This document shows positions 10,194 through 20,348 of a DNA stretch of 51,360 bases, in pieces. Position numbers and translations under genes: made by a program. The stretch comes from Prochlorococcus sp. AG-409-L21. GTDB taxonomy: Bacteria; Cyanobacteriota; Cyanobacteriia; PCC-6307; Cyanobiaceae. The stretch covers positions 1 to 51,360 of the forward strand of contig QCKH01000012.1 of the NCBI GenBank assembly GCA_003215475.1. The letters run 5' to 3'. The notes beneath the pieces are model-generated. The model made no database searches, had not been told where the DNA came from, and saw only the letters and a list, made by a program, of their open reading frames with translations. The number at the start of each line of letters is the position of its first letter. Positions within the stretch are counted from its first letter, which is position 1.

Positions 10194-12182
10194 ATGAGTA
10201 ATATTAACCAAAATAATTTCAATAACTGTTTTAATTTACGTTTAAGTAATTCAGATTATTGGGATTTATTTATTTGTAACGATTGTGGATGTGGTTTAGA
10301 CCATCAAGAAATACTAGATGAATGTGTTATTATTGATATTATTGTAGATAACGATAAATGTGTCAGTGGTAATTCATTATGTAGTCTAGTTGGTTGGGGT
10401 GGAGATACGTGTTTTGAAAGTTTATCTCTTCCTACTTCTGCACTTACATTAAATGATATTGGTTTAACGGGTATTGATAATGGTTTTATACCTTATGATT
10501 GTACGGGTTCTACCACAGGATCAACTTTTATTAATACCTATACAGGTTCTTCTTTAACTATAACTTCAGCAGATACTAAATTTTGTTTTACTAAAGTGAG
10601 TGGGTGTACCTACGATTATCCTACACAATTTATTGCTTCGGCAAATACAGTAGGTAGGTATGTAGAATTATGTGGTGGATTTTATCAAGGATTTTTTAAA
10701 TTATCCAATAGAACGTTCTTTAAAGAAATTTCTGATAATATGTTTGTTTGGCCGATGGATTGGTTTAGATGTCCACCCCCTTGTGGTACGGGATGTACCA
10801 CAGGTGTAACGGCAACTACTTCATGTTGTAATAGTCAAGATAACCCTATTTTTATTCCAGGATCCACTAATTGTAGTTGTGGAAATAATAACTGTCAACT
10901 ATGTGGTACAGTATATGAAGAAGAATATACTGGTGGATGTGGGCCGTGGTGTAAAAACGGTAGTGACTGTAAAGGTTGTCCTGACCCTAGAAAAGCATAT
11001 CAATGTTATTTAGAAACTAAACCAGTTGATTGGGATTATCAAATTTTACCTACTAGATATGAAAGTGGGTGGACTGCAGAATTTTGGATGAGAGTCAAAG
11101 GTAGTGGATGTACTGGTACTACTACTACATTAAATGATGACTACCCTAATAATAAAGGATTATTTTATTATATGGGGACACGTGCCGAAAATAAGTTTTG
11201 GGATGTGTTTAGTGGAGAAACTGGGTATACTACTTCATCAGGATATCCATTACCACCACCTAAAACAAGTAAAAAAGAATTATTAAACAACCCATTTTTA
11301 GTTTATCAACCGCAAGGTGAATGTTGTTACGATGGGGAAATAACTGTAACCACTCATGAAAGAGATAAAAATGCAGACATTATAAATAATGCTTTAGGGT
11401 TTAGAATCAAAGAAGATGGTTCAATAGGATATCGTTCATTAGGAGTAAGTGGAGTGTGTTCGGCAGTTACATCTACTACTGTTGCCAATTGTTGTGACAC
11501 CTGCAATTGTATATGTAATTGTCAATTATGTGATACCTATTATGCAACGGAATTCGTAGGTGGTTGTGGTTCATGGTGTGAGGATTGTGGGGGTAAAATA
11601 TGTCAAAAAACAGGTACAACAGTACAAGAAAAATATGTTACTGGTGTCACCATTAATGAAGAGTATTCTCAACCCGGTATTATACCTACAGATGAATGGT
11701 TTCAACTAGCAATTAGATTCTGTGCTTATGAAAGTTATGAATTAGAAGAAATCAAAAATGTACCTAGACGTAAAGGAAGATTAGATTTCTTTGTTAATGG
11801 ATATTTAAAATATTCTATAGAAGAGTTTGATGAGTTTTTATTTAAGGATTTATTTGAATATAGAGAAAAGCAAGAAGGTGTACCATTTAATTATTCATTA
11901 GGTGGGGGAACACAAGGATTAGTAGAAACCAATACAATTGGTGGTCCTGACCCAAAAGATGAAAATTTAATTATACAAGAAAATTTTGCCGGTACATTTA
12001 TAGGTGACATATCTAGATTTAGGTTATATGAATGTTGTTTAGACATAACCACCATTAGATATAGATTTAAAAAATACTGTTTGAATTATGGAATTTGTCC
12101 TCCAGAATTAATTGCTTATCTATTAACTGAGAATAGTAATATAATTTCTAGTGAAGATGGAGGCGATTTCTTAATAGTATAA
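10194..12182 (+). CDS. Cysteine-rich fiber-associated protein with LamG/concanavalin-like domain
   Basis: A 662-residue protein with many Cys pairs (CNDCGCG near residue 28, later CCNSQ, CNCICNCQLC). It lies in the middle of the fiber cluster. The region from about residue 295 (GWTAEFWMRVKG) to about 645 resembles a concanavalin A-like/laminin G lectin fold: TDEWFQLAIRF, then GRLDFFVNGYLKYSI, then GDISRFRLYECCL are the usual strand signatures. Two long Cys-rich inserts interrupt that fold. A carbohydrate-binding adhesin or fiber-tip role is inferred from the fold and neighbours. It has its own ATATTTAT motif upstream. The Cys clusters could bind metal or form disulfides after release; the sequence does not decide. 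Confidence 0.6.
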   Translation: MSNINQNNFNNCFNLRLSNSDYWDLFICNDCGCGLDHQEILDECVIIDIIVDNDKCVSGNSLCSLVGWGGDTCFESLSLPTSALTLNDIGLTGIDNGFIPYDCTGSTTGSTFINTYTGSSLTITSADTKFCFTKVSGCTYDYPTQFIASANTVGRYVELCGGFYQGFFKLSNRTFFKEISDNMFVWPMDWFRCPPPCGTGCTTGVTATTSCCNSQDNPIFIPGSTNCSCGNNNCQLCGTVYEEEYTGGCGPWCKNGSDCKGCPDPRKAYQCYLETKPVDWDYQILPTRYESGWTAEFWMRVKGSGCTGTTTTLNDDYPNNKGLFYYMGTRAENKFWDVFSGETGYTTSSGYPLPPPKTSKKELLNNPFLVYQPQGECCYDGEITVTTHERDKNADIINNALGFRIKEDGSIGYRSLGVSGVCSAVTSTTVANCCDTCNCICNCQLCDTYYATEFVGGCGSWCEDCGGKICQKTGTTVQEKYVTGVTINEEYSQPGIIPTDEWFQLAIRFCAYESYELEEIKNVPRRKGRLDFFVNGYLKYSIEEFDEFLFKDLFEYREKQEGVPFNYSLGGGTQGLVETNTIGGPDPKDENLIIQENFAGTFIGDISRFRLYECCLDITTIRYRFKKYCLNYGICPPELIAYLLTENSNIISSEDGGDFLIV

Positions 12183-12205
12183 AATGAATAATAAAGAATA
12201 TTAAC

Positions 12206-12213
12206 ATATTTAT
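12206..12213 (+). promoter_or_regulatory. ATATTTAT motif (putative late promoter)
   Basis: ATATTTAT, followed by an A-rich run, ends 19 bases before the start at 12233. Confidence 0.5.
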
Positions 12214-12232
12214 ATAAAAAAAGAAAAATAAA

Positions 12233-15200
12233 ATGGGATTTCCTAAAAAAATAAGTCAATTACCTTCTAATTCATCGGTTAAATTAACCGATTTATTAGT
12301 TAGTGTTAATAATAATGATGTAACAACTAAAATTACTGTAGGTCAATTATTAACTACGGTATCAGGAAGTACTAACACTTATGTTACAGGAGGTACATAT
12401 AATGATGTAACTAAAAATATTAATTTTGATGGTAATAGTGGATTTCCACCTTTTAGTGTAAATCTATCTGGTATTAGTACTACAGATACTTTTGTAACAG
12501 GGGCTACATTAAATGGTGTAATTTTAGAAATAGATAGAAATAATGGTGAATCAGTAATTAGTGTAGATTTAAGTTCCCTTAGTGCTGATACCAATACATC
12601 TATCACTGGTACAACTTTAATAGGAACTAACTACACTATTAATGAAAATAATGGTTCATCTTTTACAACAGATTTTAATCCCATAATTAGTGGTAAAGTA
12701 GATACAATACTATTTGATTCTTATACTGCAGATACACAAACAGAAATTAATAGTAAATTAAATATTACTACTTTCGACACATATACTGCAAATACTGTAG
12801 ATAATGTAGTTACAGGTGCAACCTTAAATAGTACTACATTAGAATTAGAAAGAAATAATGGGTTAAGTAATGTAACTGTAGATTTAAGTTCATTAACTGG
12901 TGCAACAGACACTAACACATTTGTTACTGGAACTACCTTAGTAGGTGATTCATACACTTTAAAAAGAAATGATGGAGTGGATATAACAACAGATTTTAAT
13001 CCCATTGTTAGTGGTAAAGTAAATACTTCATTATTTGATGTGTACACTGCAAGTACAGAAACAGAAATTAATAGTAAATTAGATATAACTACTTTCAATA
13101 GTTATAGTGCACTTACTGAAATGTTAATAGAAACTAAACTAGATATCACTACTTTTGATTCTTATACTGCCAATACTACCGATAATGTAGTTACAGGAGC
13201 AACTTTAGTGGGGTCAACTTTAGAATTAGAAAGAAATAACGGATTAACTGATGTTACTGTGGACTTAAGTTCATTAAGTGGTTTAACTACTACTGTTTGG
13301 GAAGAAGGATCGGCAGGGAATTTTTCAGTAAAACAAATAACCGATTCTACAACTGACGCTACAGGAGATTATGCAGTAGCACAAAACGAATCAACAATTG
13401 CAACTGGACGATCTTCACACGCAGAAGGAAGATTCACAAGTGCATTGGGTGATTATTCACACGCAGAAGGATTTAGTACACAAGCGAATGGGAATAATTC
13501 ACACGCAGAGGGTACGGCAACTAGGGCAAACGGTTTACATTCACATTCACAAAATTTTAATACCTTCGCAAATGGTGATTCGTCACACGCTGAGGGTAGT
13601 TCTACCATATCGGTTGGTGAAGCTTCTCACGCACAAAATGAACAAACTGTTGCTGGTGGGGTTAATTCACACGCAGGTGGTTTTAACTCTGTTGCTTCGG
13701 GATCAACATCATTTATACATTCAACAGATTCGTTAGTTACAGGTGATAGGTCAGTTGTATTAGGTGGTCAAAATATAACTGGTACTACTGATGATACGGT
13801 ATATGTACCATTTCTTAATATAAATAATGTAGGTGGGGGAACATCAATAAATAATTTAGGTATTGATTCTAATGGATTTGTAGTTGTTGGTGCAACAGAT
13901 GAAAATGTTTTTGTTAATAGTGGTAATGCCGATGTGGCAACACAACAATTAATTTTTACTAATACTACTGGTGGTACATTTAATGTTACTAATGCAGCAG
14001 CACTCTACAGTGATAACGATATTAATGTTACTGGAGGTACATATGACAATAATACTGGATGTGTTACATTTAAAACCAATAGTGGTGGTACTTTTGATAT
14101 TTGTGGTTTTATTACAGGATTAACCGATACGTACATTGATAATGCTAGTCTGGTTGGGACAACTTATACCTTAAATAGAACCGATGGGGCAACAATACCT
14201 ACAGATTTTAACCCTATTGTTAGTGGGAAATTAGATACAGATATTTTCAATAATTACACCGCAAATACTACAGATAATGTAGTTACAGGTGCCACATTAA
14301 ATGGTGCTATATTAGAATTAGAAAGAAATAACGGATTAACTGATGTTACTGTGGACTTAAGTTCATTGACTGGTGCAGTAGATACGAATACTTTTATAAC
14401 TGGATTTACATATAACGATAATAACACTTTTACAATAACAGATAACCAAGATAATAGTTTTAGTGCAACCATAAATCAAATGAGTGGTTTAACTATTACT
14501 AATTTTTTCCAAGACACTATTAAAAGTGGTAGTACGTATGAATTTGGTCAGGAATTTAAAATATATTTAGCATCTGATAGTGACCCTGCTTTAGAAAAAT
14601 TTAAAGCGGGAATGTTTACAGGGGCAACAGGACCAACCGATACTACAACTACTGTATTTTATACATCCGATACTTCTAAAATGATACTTGGTAGTACAGG
14701 TACAATACAAAGTGGAAATACTACTATAGTAGGTTCAGATAGTATTGATGTTGGGGCAACCACAGAATTTAATTTAACAAGTAGTATTGGGGGTGTTGTT
14801 AATATTGGTAAATATGGATTATCTGCCCCATTTCCACCATCAACTATTAATATTGGGAATAACCCTACTAATACTAACTTAAATGTTGTAGTTAATACTG
14901 CTAATATTACCGGTGATACATCAATAGATGGACATTTAACTGTTACTAGTTCTGGTTCTAATACTTCAGATACGGTATTCTTAGTACAAGATAGTTTAGG
15001 TAACCATATTATAGAAGGTAAAGACACAGGAGAAGTACATATTGGTGATTTAGTTAATAGTGCAGACCCAGCAACCCCAACATTGATGATTGGTGCAGGT
15101 AAAACACCAAATGATAGAGGTTCATTAGCTTTTACTTCTTCAGGTATAGGTATAGGGGGAGATAACGATACAACGGGAGATTACTTATTATTTAGAGTAC

Positions 15201-17374
15201 CAACAAGTACAGGAAGTAGATGGAGGTTTGATACTACTTCTAATTTTGGTTACACACTGGTTAGTAGACAAAATAATAATTTTGGTTCAGGTGCAGGACT
15301 TAGAAATAGTTTTTACACTAGTAGAACATACGGAATTGACTTCCTATTAGGTTATAATAATGCCCTTGCGGTTACTGACCCTATAGGATATAGATTTAAT
15401 ACTAAAGATAGTCTTCTGGCAGGTGCAAATGATGTAGAAAGATTCATTATTGGGAACGGTACAGGTGAAACTAAATCGTATTTTACTAATTTAAGTGTGT
15501 TAGGGGTAGGTACATCTAATCCCGATACTAATGTTAAGTTACATATATCTGGGGATACATTAATTAATGGTGGTTTAAGTGCTGATACTATAACACTCTC
15601 TGAGGATCCAACATTAAATAATTCTGGCACAGACATATTAGTAAGAAATAGTGCTACCGGTAATGTAGAATATAGAGAAGCATCAACCTTAACCGGAAGT
15701 ACAGATACTAACACATTTGTAACTGGTGGTACATTAGAAAATGGTGTACTATCATTAGATAGAAATGATGGTGTAGAAGTGAATATTAGTGGATTTAGTT
15801 CAGGTAATACAATCTATACCACTACAACTAATTTTAGTGCTGGTATACCTCAAACTATAACACATAATTTAAACACACCAAACGTTATTGTACAAACTAT
15901 TGATACTAATACTTCTGAATTAATTAATGGTACAATAAGTAATTATACTAATAATACATTAGATGTAACTATATCAAGTAGTATAAATAACATTAAAACA
16001 ATTGTTATAGGTAATTCTAATTCTACAATTGTTAACCCTTTATTTAGTTGGAATGACCCAATAGTACAAAGTGGTAATACTTCTGGAACATGTATTGATC
16101 AATTATTCGTACATTCTATATCTGGATGTTCTCCTGTCTTAATAGGTGATACCCAATTTACTAATCAAGTAACTTATTCACCACAAACTATAGTAGATTT
16201 ACCAACTTATATACTAACCGATTGTACTAATAGTCTTAATACTATTACTACTACCCAAAATTTACAAGAATATATAGGTAAGACTATAACTTTAGCTAGT
16301 GAAGGTGCTACTAGGTGGAGTGTAGAATTACAACCACAATTAGAAGTTACTAGTGTAAGTGATTGTTGTTTTATAAATTGGGATGTAAGAGATTGTGATA
16401 CAGGAGAAAGATGGAATGTAGTAACATATAAATGGGATGCTTCTGGATATACGGGATCAACAATAACCCTTGAGGAACAGGAAGGGTGTTTTACTGTTAG
16501 TGGTACTTGTGAAGAAGCAACTCTTTTCGTACCTATTAATGTAATAGAATCTTTTGAAAGTTGTGAATTATGTAATACTTCTTTATATCAAATTTTTAAT
16601 TGTGAAGGATTATTACTTGGTGTGACGGATGAAGATTTAAGTGCGTTTGTTGGTGCAACATGGACAGGTTCAACTAACCCACTTTTAATTGAAGAGTGTT
16701 TCACTATTGAAAGTGGTGGTGAAGAAGTTACTATTGATGGGACAATACTAACTAACCCGTTAATAGAAATAGATTGTGCAGAATGTACTTCTGAACCTAC
16801 ATTATATACTCTATTTACTTGTGAAGGTGAGGAAATAGGGGTTACTGCACAAGATTTATCATCTGTCGAAGGTGGTACTTACAGTGGTACTACTAACCCT
16901 ATATTAAGTGGTATTTGTTTCACTATTGAAGGTGGTGGTGAAGAAGTTACCTTTGAAGGTACTATAGATACAGAAGAATTGGTAGAAAAAGATTGTGAGG
17001 AATGTGTGTCAGAAGAAGGTACTACATTAACAATTGATGGTGAGTCACAACCCACAAATGCTGATTTTGCAGCTGCCCCGTATGATGGAAACAGTCCGGG
17101 AGATGGTTGGTCTTGGATACTTATAACATATAGTGAAGAGGGTCCCATAGGTCAAGATGTAAATACGGTATTTACTACTGAAGGCTTCTTTGAGGGTAAT
17201 TTCCCGGCAGGATTAATAGTGATTAGTGAAGCACTAGGTGTATATATACCAAATTCTGGTGGATTTAATAGTATAGGGAACTTTATACCAGGAGAAAGTT
17301 ATCAGGTAAATATAGATACAAATTCAATAATTAATAGTGGGTCGGCCGGATTAGAAGGGTTTTTCACATTTTAA
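12233..17374 (+). CDS. Giant modular tail fiber/adhesin with YadA-type head repeats
   Basis: A 1713-residue fiber. It opens with MGFPKKISQLP, an N-terminus common in large-phage fibers. The N-terminal third alternates VVTGATL...LELERNNGL..VTVDLSSL units with coiled linkers. Residues 395-492 are seven consecutive 14-residue SHAEG-type repeats (YadA head family), followed by a DRSVVLGG...NLGID cap also found in the fiber at 2-7492. Further on are an LHI repeat, a HNLN..NVIVQ module (near 15850) and a FSWNDP...CSP cysteine module (near 16040). The last 400 residues hold about four Cys-containing beta modules of roughly 70 residues, the third and fourth (NCEGLLLGVT... and TCEGEEIGVT...) being clear duplicates. 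Trimeric fiber architecture is expected for YadA-like repeats. Only 15 bases separate it from the next gene, so the two are co-transcribed. Confidence 0.8.
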   Translation: MGFPKKISQLPSNSSVKLTDLLVSVNNNDVTTKITVGQLLTTVSGSTNTYVTGGTYNDVTKNINFDGNSGFPPFSVNLSGISTTDTFVTGATLNGVILEIDRNNGESVISVDLSSLSADTNTSITGTTLIGTNYTINENNGSSFTTDFNPIISGKVDTILFDSYTADTQTEINSKLNITTFDTYTANTVDNVVTGATLNSTTLELERNNGLSNVTVDLSSLTGATDTNTFVTGTTLVGDSYTLKRNDGVDITTDFNPIVSGKVNTSLFDVYTASTETEINSKLDITTFNSYSALTEMLIETKLDITTFDSYTANTTDNVVTGATLVGSTLELERNNGLTDVTVDLSSLSGLTTTVWEEGSAGNFSVKQITDSTTDATGDYAVAQNESTIATGRSSHAEGRFTSALGDYSHAEGFSTQANGNNSHAEGTATRANGLHSHSQNFNTFANGDSSHAEGSSTISVGEASHAQNEQTVAGGVNSHAGGFNSVASGSTSFIHSTDSLVTGDRSVVLGGQNITGTTDDTVYVPFLNINNVGGGTSINNLGIDSNGFVVVGATDENVFVNSGNADVATQQLIFTNTTGGTFNVTNAAALYSDNDINVTGGTYDNNTGCVTFKTNSGGTFDICGFITGLTDTYIDNASLVGTTYTLNRTDGATIPTDFNPIVSGKLDTDIFNNYTANTTDNVVTGATLNGAILELERNNGLTDVTVDLSSLTGAVDTNTFITGFTYNDNNTFTITDNQDNSFSATINQMSGLTITNFFQDTIKSGSTYEFGQEFKIYLASDSDPALEKFKAGMFTGATGPTDTTTTVFYTSDTSKMILGSTGTIQSGNTTIVGSDSIDVGATTEFNLTSSIGGVVNIGKYGLSAPFPPSTINIGNNPTNTNLNVVVNTANITGDTSIDGHLTVTSSGSNTSDTVFLVQDSLGNHIIEGKDTGEVHIGDLVNSADPATPTLMIGAGKTPNDRGSLAFTSSGIGIGGDNDTTGDYLLFRVPTSTGSRWRFDTTSNFGYTLVSRQNNNFGSGAGLRNSFYTSRTYGIDFLLGYNNALAVTDPIGYRFNTKDSLLAGANDVERFIIGNGTGETKSYFTNLSVLGVGTSNPDTNVKLHISGDTLINGGLSADTITLSEDPTLNNSGTDILVRNSATGNVEYREASTLTGSTDTNTFVTGGTLENGVLSLDRNDGVEVNISGFSSGNTIYTTTTNFSAGIPQTITHNLNTPNVIVQTIDTNTSELINGTISNYTNNTLDVTISSSINNIKTIVIGNSNSTIVNPLFSWNDPIVQSGNTSGTCIDQLFVHSISGCSPVLIGDTQFTNQVTYSPQTIVDLPTYILTDCTNSLNTITTTQNLQEYIGKTITLASEGATRWSVELQPQLEVTSVSDCCFINWDVRDCDTGERWNVVTYKWDASGYTGSTITLEEQEGCFTVSGTCEEATLFVPINVIESFESCELCNTSLYQIFNCEGLLLGVTDEDLSAFVGATWTGSTNPLLIEECFTIESGGEEVTIDGTILTNPLIEIDCAECTSEPTLYTLFTCEGEEIGVTAQDLSSVEGGTYSGTTNPILSGICFTIEGGGEEVTFEGTIDTEELVEKDCEECVSEEGTTLTIDGESQPTNADFAAAPYDGNSPGDGWSWILITYSEEGPIGQDVNTVFTTEGFFEGNFPAGLIVISEALGVYIPNSGGFNSIGNFIPGESYQVNIDTNSIINSGSAGLEGFFTF
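13220..13275 (+). repeat. 56-bp exact repeat, copy 1
   Basis: Identical over 56 bases to 14312-14367. It encodes LELERNNGLTDVTVDLSS; diverged copies lie near 12530, 12840 and 17525. Confidence 0.85.
13415..13708 (+). repeat. Seven perfect-length 42-bp SHAEG repeats
   Basis: Seven in-frame units of exactly 14 codons, each starting Ser-His (SHAEG, SHSQN, SHAQN or SHAGG), encode YadA-head beta-roll turns. Units differ in sequence but not in length. Confidence 0.85.
14312..14367 (+). repeat. 56-bp exact repeat, copy 2
   Basis: Partner of 13220-13275 in the same gene. Confidence 0.85.
15668..15720 (+). repeat. 53-bp exact repeat shared by two fiber genes, copy 2
   Basis: Partner of 2816-2868, 12.8 kb away, in the same reading frame. 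Confidence 0.85.
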
Positions 17375-17389
17375 AAAAATTAAAAAGAA

Positions 17390-20347
17390 ATGAGTACATT
17401 TAAACAATATTCCAACTTAGAAATAATAGGGGCATTATCTGCCACAACTTTATATGGAGACGCATCTAATCTTAGTGGTATAACCAACACCTTTGTAACT
17501 GGTGCAACATTAAATTCTAGTATTTTAGAATTAGAAAGAAATAATGGGTTGTCAGATGTAACCGTAGATTTATCATCTTTAAGTGGTGATCCTTTAGAAA
17601 TCAATACTGGTAGAGTATTATGGGTAGATTCAATTTTTGGTGATGATGCGACTGCACTTACTAATAGACAAGATAAACCTTATTTAACTATAGAACAAGC
17701 GTTGAGTGATTCAACCAATGGTGATACAGTAATTGTACGACCAGGAGAATATGATGAAGAAGAATTAAATGTCCCACAAGGTGTTTCTTTAGTGAGTGAA
17801 GGTGGTTGGGAAGTTACTATAATTGGTAAGTCACCAGCAACCGCAGCTAGAGATATTGTAGAATTAAATGAAAATTCAGTTATAGATGGATTTAGTATTA
17901 ATGTACCAGAAGGAAGTTTGAATGGTATAAGCTCATCAAATAGTAGTGGAACATCTACTGCCAACAATATTACATTCTTTGGTAATGGTGGTGCAGGTAG
18001 TAGTGGTACTGGTTTATTTAAAACAGGTGGTGGTAAATTAATAGGTACTTCAATTAGAGTAGAAGGTGGGGGTATGGCTAATTGTTTAAAAGTAGATTCA
18101 GGTACTTTAGCATTAGAAGGGGTTCACGTACCACAATCTAATGGTGATATAGATAATGTATTATTAGTCACTACTTCAGGAGGTACTAATGTAGGTAGAG
18201 CTCAAATGTTAAACTTTAACTCAGGAAGTAATAATGTAACCAACGCAGTAAAAACTACAGGGGGTAGTACAGGCGTAATCCCTACCGCTTTAATTTATAC
18301 ACCAAATATTTTTAATTGTACAAATGCAATAAAAAGTGAGGGAGATTACGAAGAAATAAACTTTTTAGGGGGGAGAATAGATAATGTAACTTATGTGGTA
18401 AATGTGGATTTAGCAGGAACCGGTGAAGAATCTAAATATAGAATAACCTCAAATCACCAACCTGATTATATTTATCCACCTGCAGTTGCATATAATGCAG
18501 AATTTGGTTTGGATTTTATGCAAGAAGAAACTGAAATTTTTAATTCAAGTAAAAATTTATTCGGATTAGATCAAATGAGTGTGGGTACTGCAGAAATAGG
18601 TACTAAATCCCATTTTGGTAGGGGTGCATCTTCTACTGTTGGTTTAAAAGTTTTTACAACTGATAATACCGCATCGAGTGTAAGTGATGGTGGTAATTTT
18701 ATAGATGTTACAGATAATGCTAAATCTAAGGAAGGTAGTACAATAACTTTTCAAACTGGTGGTACAAATACTACTATTTTATTTACTACACAAAGATATA
18801 GTGATGATTTAACAACTACTTTACCCTTTTATGGTTTAAATGTAAATGTATTACAACGTGCAGTAGGTGGTAGTTATGTGTTTGAGTATTGGGATGGTAG
18901 TGAATGGAAAACAGATTCTGTTCATTGTGTTTCAGAAGATTTAGGGTATAATTATGGTAATACATTGTTTTTACGTAATCAAAGTGAGGAAAATTTAACT
19001 TTTGATTTAAGTAAGGATAGTTGGACGGGTAAAACTATTAATGGTGTAGAAGGTTATTGGATGAGATGTAGAACTGTTAGTACAGGTACAACTAAACCTA
19101 CTTTTGAACAAGTAAAAATTATCTATGATAATACGACTATAAGTAAAGAGGGTATTTTATCACTACATGGTAAATCTTTATATAGAGAAAGTATAAATTT
19201 AGTACAAGGTAATTGGGATGGTAGTTCTACACTTGACGATTATACTTCTACTGTAGGGACAGGTAGTAATTCTTGGACACATAGATTTAAAGAGTCAGAA
19301 TTAGATACTAACGAAAGTGCATATCTTAATATGGTAATTCCTGCAGGTACTTCGACATCACAAAAAGTTAATATTACCGCAAATTATATTACGAGTGGGG
19401 CAGATGCAAATGATGAAATTTCTACATTAAAATTTTATTTCTTACCTGTAGAAGTATCAAATAACTTAATTGCCGATAGTGATGGTGGAAAAGAACCGGT
19501 TCAAAGAACAGTTTCTAACACTAGTTCTTTAGATTCTATTGAACCTCAAGTACAGATTGAAGATACTGTTACCGGTACAAATATAGTACATTCTGTTAGT
19601 TTCGGTGACTTTGATATTTCGGATTTCTATGAAGGAGACATGGTATTAATGAGGTTAGAAAAAGAAAGTGATGGGGGTACAGTTAATTTTAATTTAGCAT
19701 CTTTAAACCTAAGTTTATCTAAATGGAGTTTAGGACAACAATCAGAACCATTTAGATTAGGTAGCGAAACTATTTTCACTGAGGATTGGGAAGATGGTGG
19801 TGTATCTAATGGATGGTCATTTGTAACTGCAGGAACTAATGTATGGGTTGTCTCTGACGACACTTCTTATTCCGGTACAAATTCACTATATATTACTGAC
19901 GATGCAGGAGGAAGTAAACCATATCAATATGCAGGATCTAGTCAATCTGGAACACACGCTTATGTAGACTTTTCAATCCCTGATAATGCAATTTCATTAA
20001 CCGTTAACTTTTATTGGACTTGTGATGGTGAAAATGGTGCAGGTGTTGACCAATATGATTTCGGTGCAATTTATATGACGGGCACTACCGGTGTCCCATC
20101 AAGTGGCGGATTACCTCCATCAGCGGGTAGGATTGGTGCTACAGACAATCAAGGTAAATTTAATGATGGTTATAAATCAGCAGAAGAAGGGAACTGGCAA
20201 TTAGAGACAATTCCTGTGGCTAGTAATTTATGGGCACCTGGTACTGATGCTAGGTTAATTTGTAGTTGGCGAAATGATAGTAGTGTTCAAGGCCAACCAC
20301 CAATGGCAATAGATAATATAACAATAGAAATAGAATACAATATTTAA
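17390..20347 (+). CDS. Fiber/tailspike protein with beta-helix and C-terminal jelly-roll-like domain
   Basis: A 985-residue protein. The N-terminus carries the same VTGATLNSSILELERNNGL module as the preceding fiber, so the two probably attach or assemble alike. Residues about 80-330 look like a right-handed parallel beta-helix of pectate-lyase type: GDDATALTNRQDKPYLTIEQAL, GDTVIVRPGEYDEEELNVP and IIGKS are its usual entry motifs, followed by short Gly/Asn-rich turns. The last 200 residues (TEDWEDGGVSNGWSF...) resemble a MAM/carbohydrate-binding jelly roll. A glycan-binding or glycan-degrading spike is likely; I see no certain catalytic residues. No promoter motif lies upstream, so it is expressed with the gene before it, and its stop is one base from the next start. 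Confidence 0.7.
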   Translation: MSTFKQYSNLEIIGALSATTLYGDASNLSGITNTFVTGATLNSSILELERNNGLSDVTVDLSSLSGDPLEINTGRVLWVDSIFGDDATALTNRQDKPYLTIEQALSDSTNGDTVIVRPGEYDEEELNVPQGVSLVSEGGWEVTIIGKSPATAARDIVELNENSVIDGFSINVPEGSLNGISSSNSSGTSTANNITFFGNGGAGSSGTGLFKTGGGKLIGTSIRVEGGGMANCLKVDSGTLALEGVHVPQSNGDIDNVLLVTTSGGTNVGRAQMLNFNSGSNNVTNAVKTTGGSTGVIPTALIYTPNIFNCTNAIKSEGDYEEINFLGGRIDNVTYVVNVDLAGTGEESKYRITSNHQPDYIYPPAVAYNAEFGLDFMQEETEIFNSSKNLFGLDQMSVGTAEIGTKSHFGRGASSTVGLKVFTTDNTASSVSDGGNFIDVTDNAKSKEGSTITFQTGGTNTTILFTTQRYSDDLTTTLPFYGLNVNVLQRAVGGSYVFEYWDGSEWKTDSVHCVSEDLGYNYGNTLFLRNQSEENLTFDLSKDSWTGKTINGVEGYWMRCRTVSTGTTKPTFEQVKIIYDNTTISKEGILSLHGKSLYRESINLVQGNWDGSSTLDDYTSTVGTGSNSWTHRFKESELDTNESAYLNMVIPAGTSTSQKVNITANYITSGADANDEISTLKFYFLPVEVSNNLIADSDGGKEPVQRTVSNTSSLDSIEPQVQIEDTVTGTNIVHSVSFGDFDISDFYEGDMVLMRLEKESDGGTVNFNLASLNLSLSKWSLGQQSEPFRLGSETIFTEDWEDGGVSNGWSFVTAGTNVWVVSDDTSYSGTNSLYITDDAGGSKPYQYAGSSQSGTHAYVDFSIPDNAISLTVNFYWTCDGENGAGVDQYDFGAIYMTGTTGVPSSGGLPPSAGRIGATDNQGKFNDGYKSAEEGNWQLETIPVASNLWAPGTDARLICSWRNDSSVQGQPPMAIDNITIEIEYNI

Positions 20348-20348
20348 G

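Noticed and set aside
13415-13708. CRISPR-like array from regular 42-bp spacing
   Set aside because: Units are in frame, lack identical repeats and encode a known beta-roll repeat.
13398-13736. A 112-codon plus-strand frame overlapping the SHAEG repeats
   Set aside because: It is the out-of-frame reading of the 42-bp YadA repeats (repeated IHTQ peptides) and so keeps open by periodicity alone.
18468-18475. ATATTTAT inside the beta-helix spike gene as a promoter
   Set aside because: It lies in the middle of a coding region with no gene start nearby; occasional copies are expected at this AT content.
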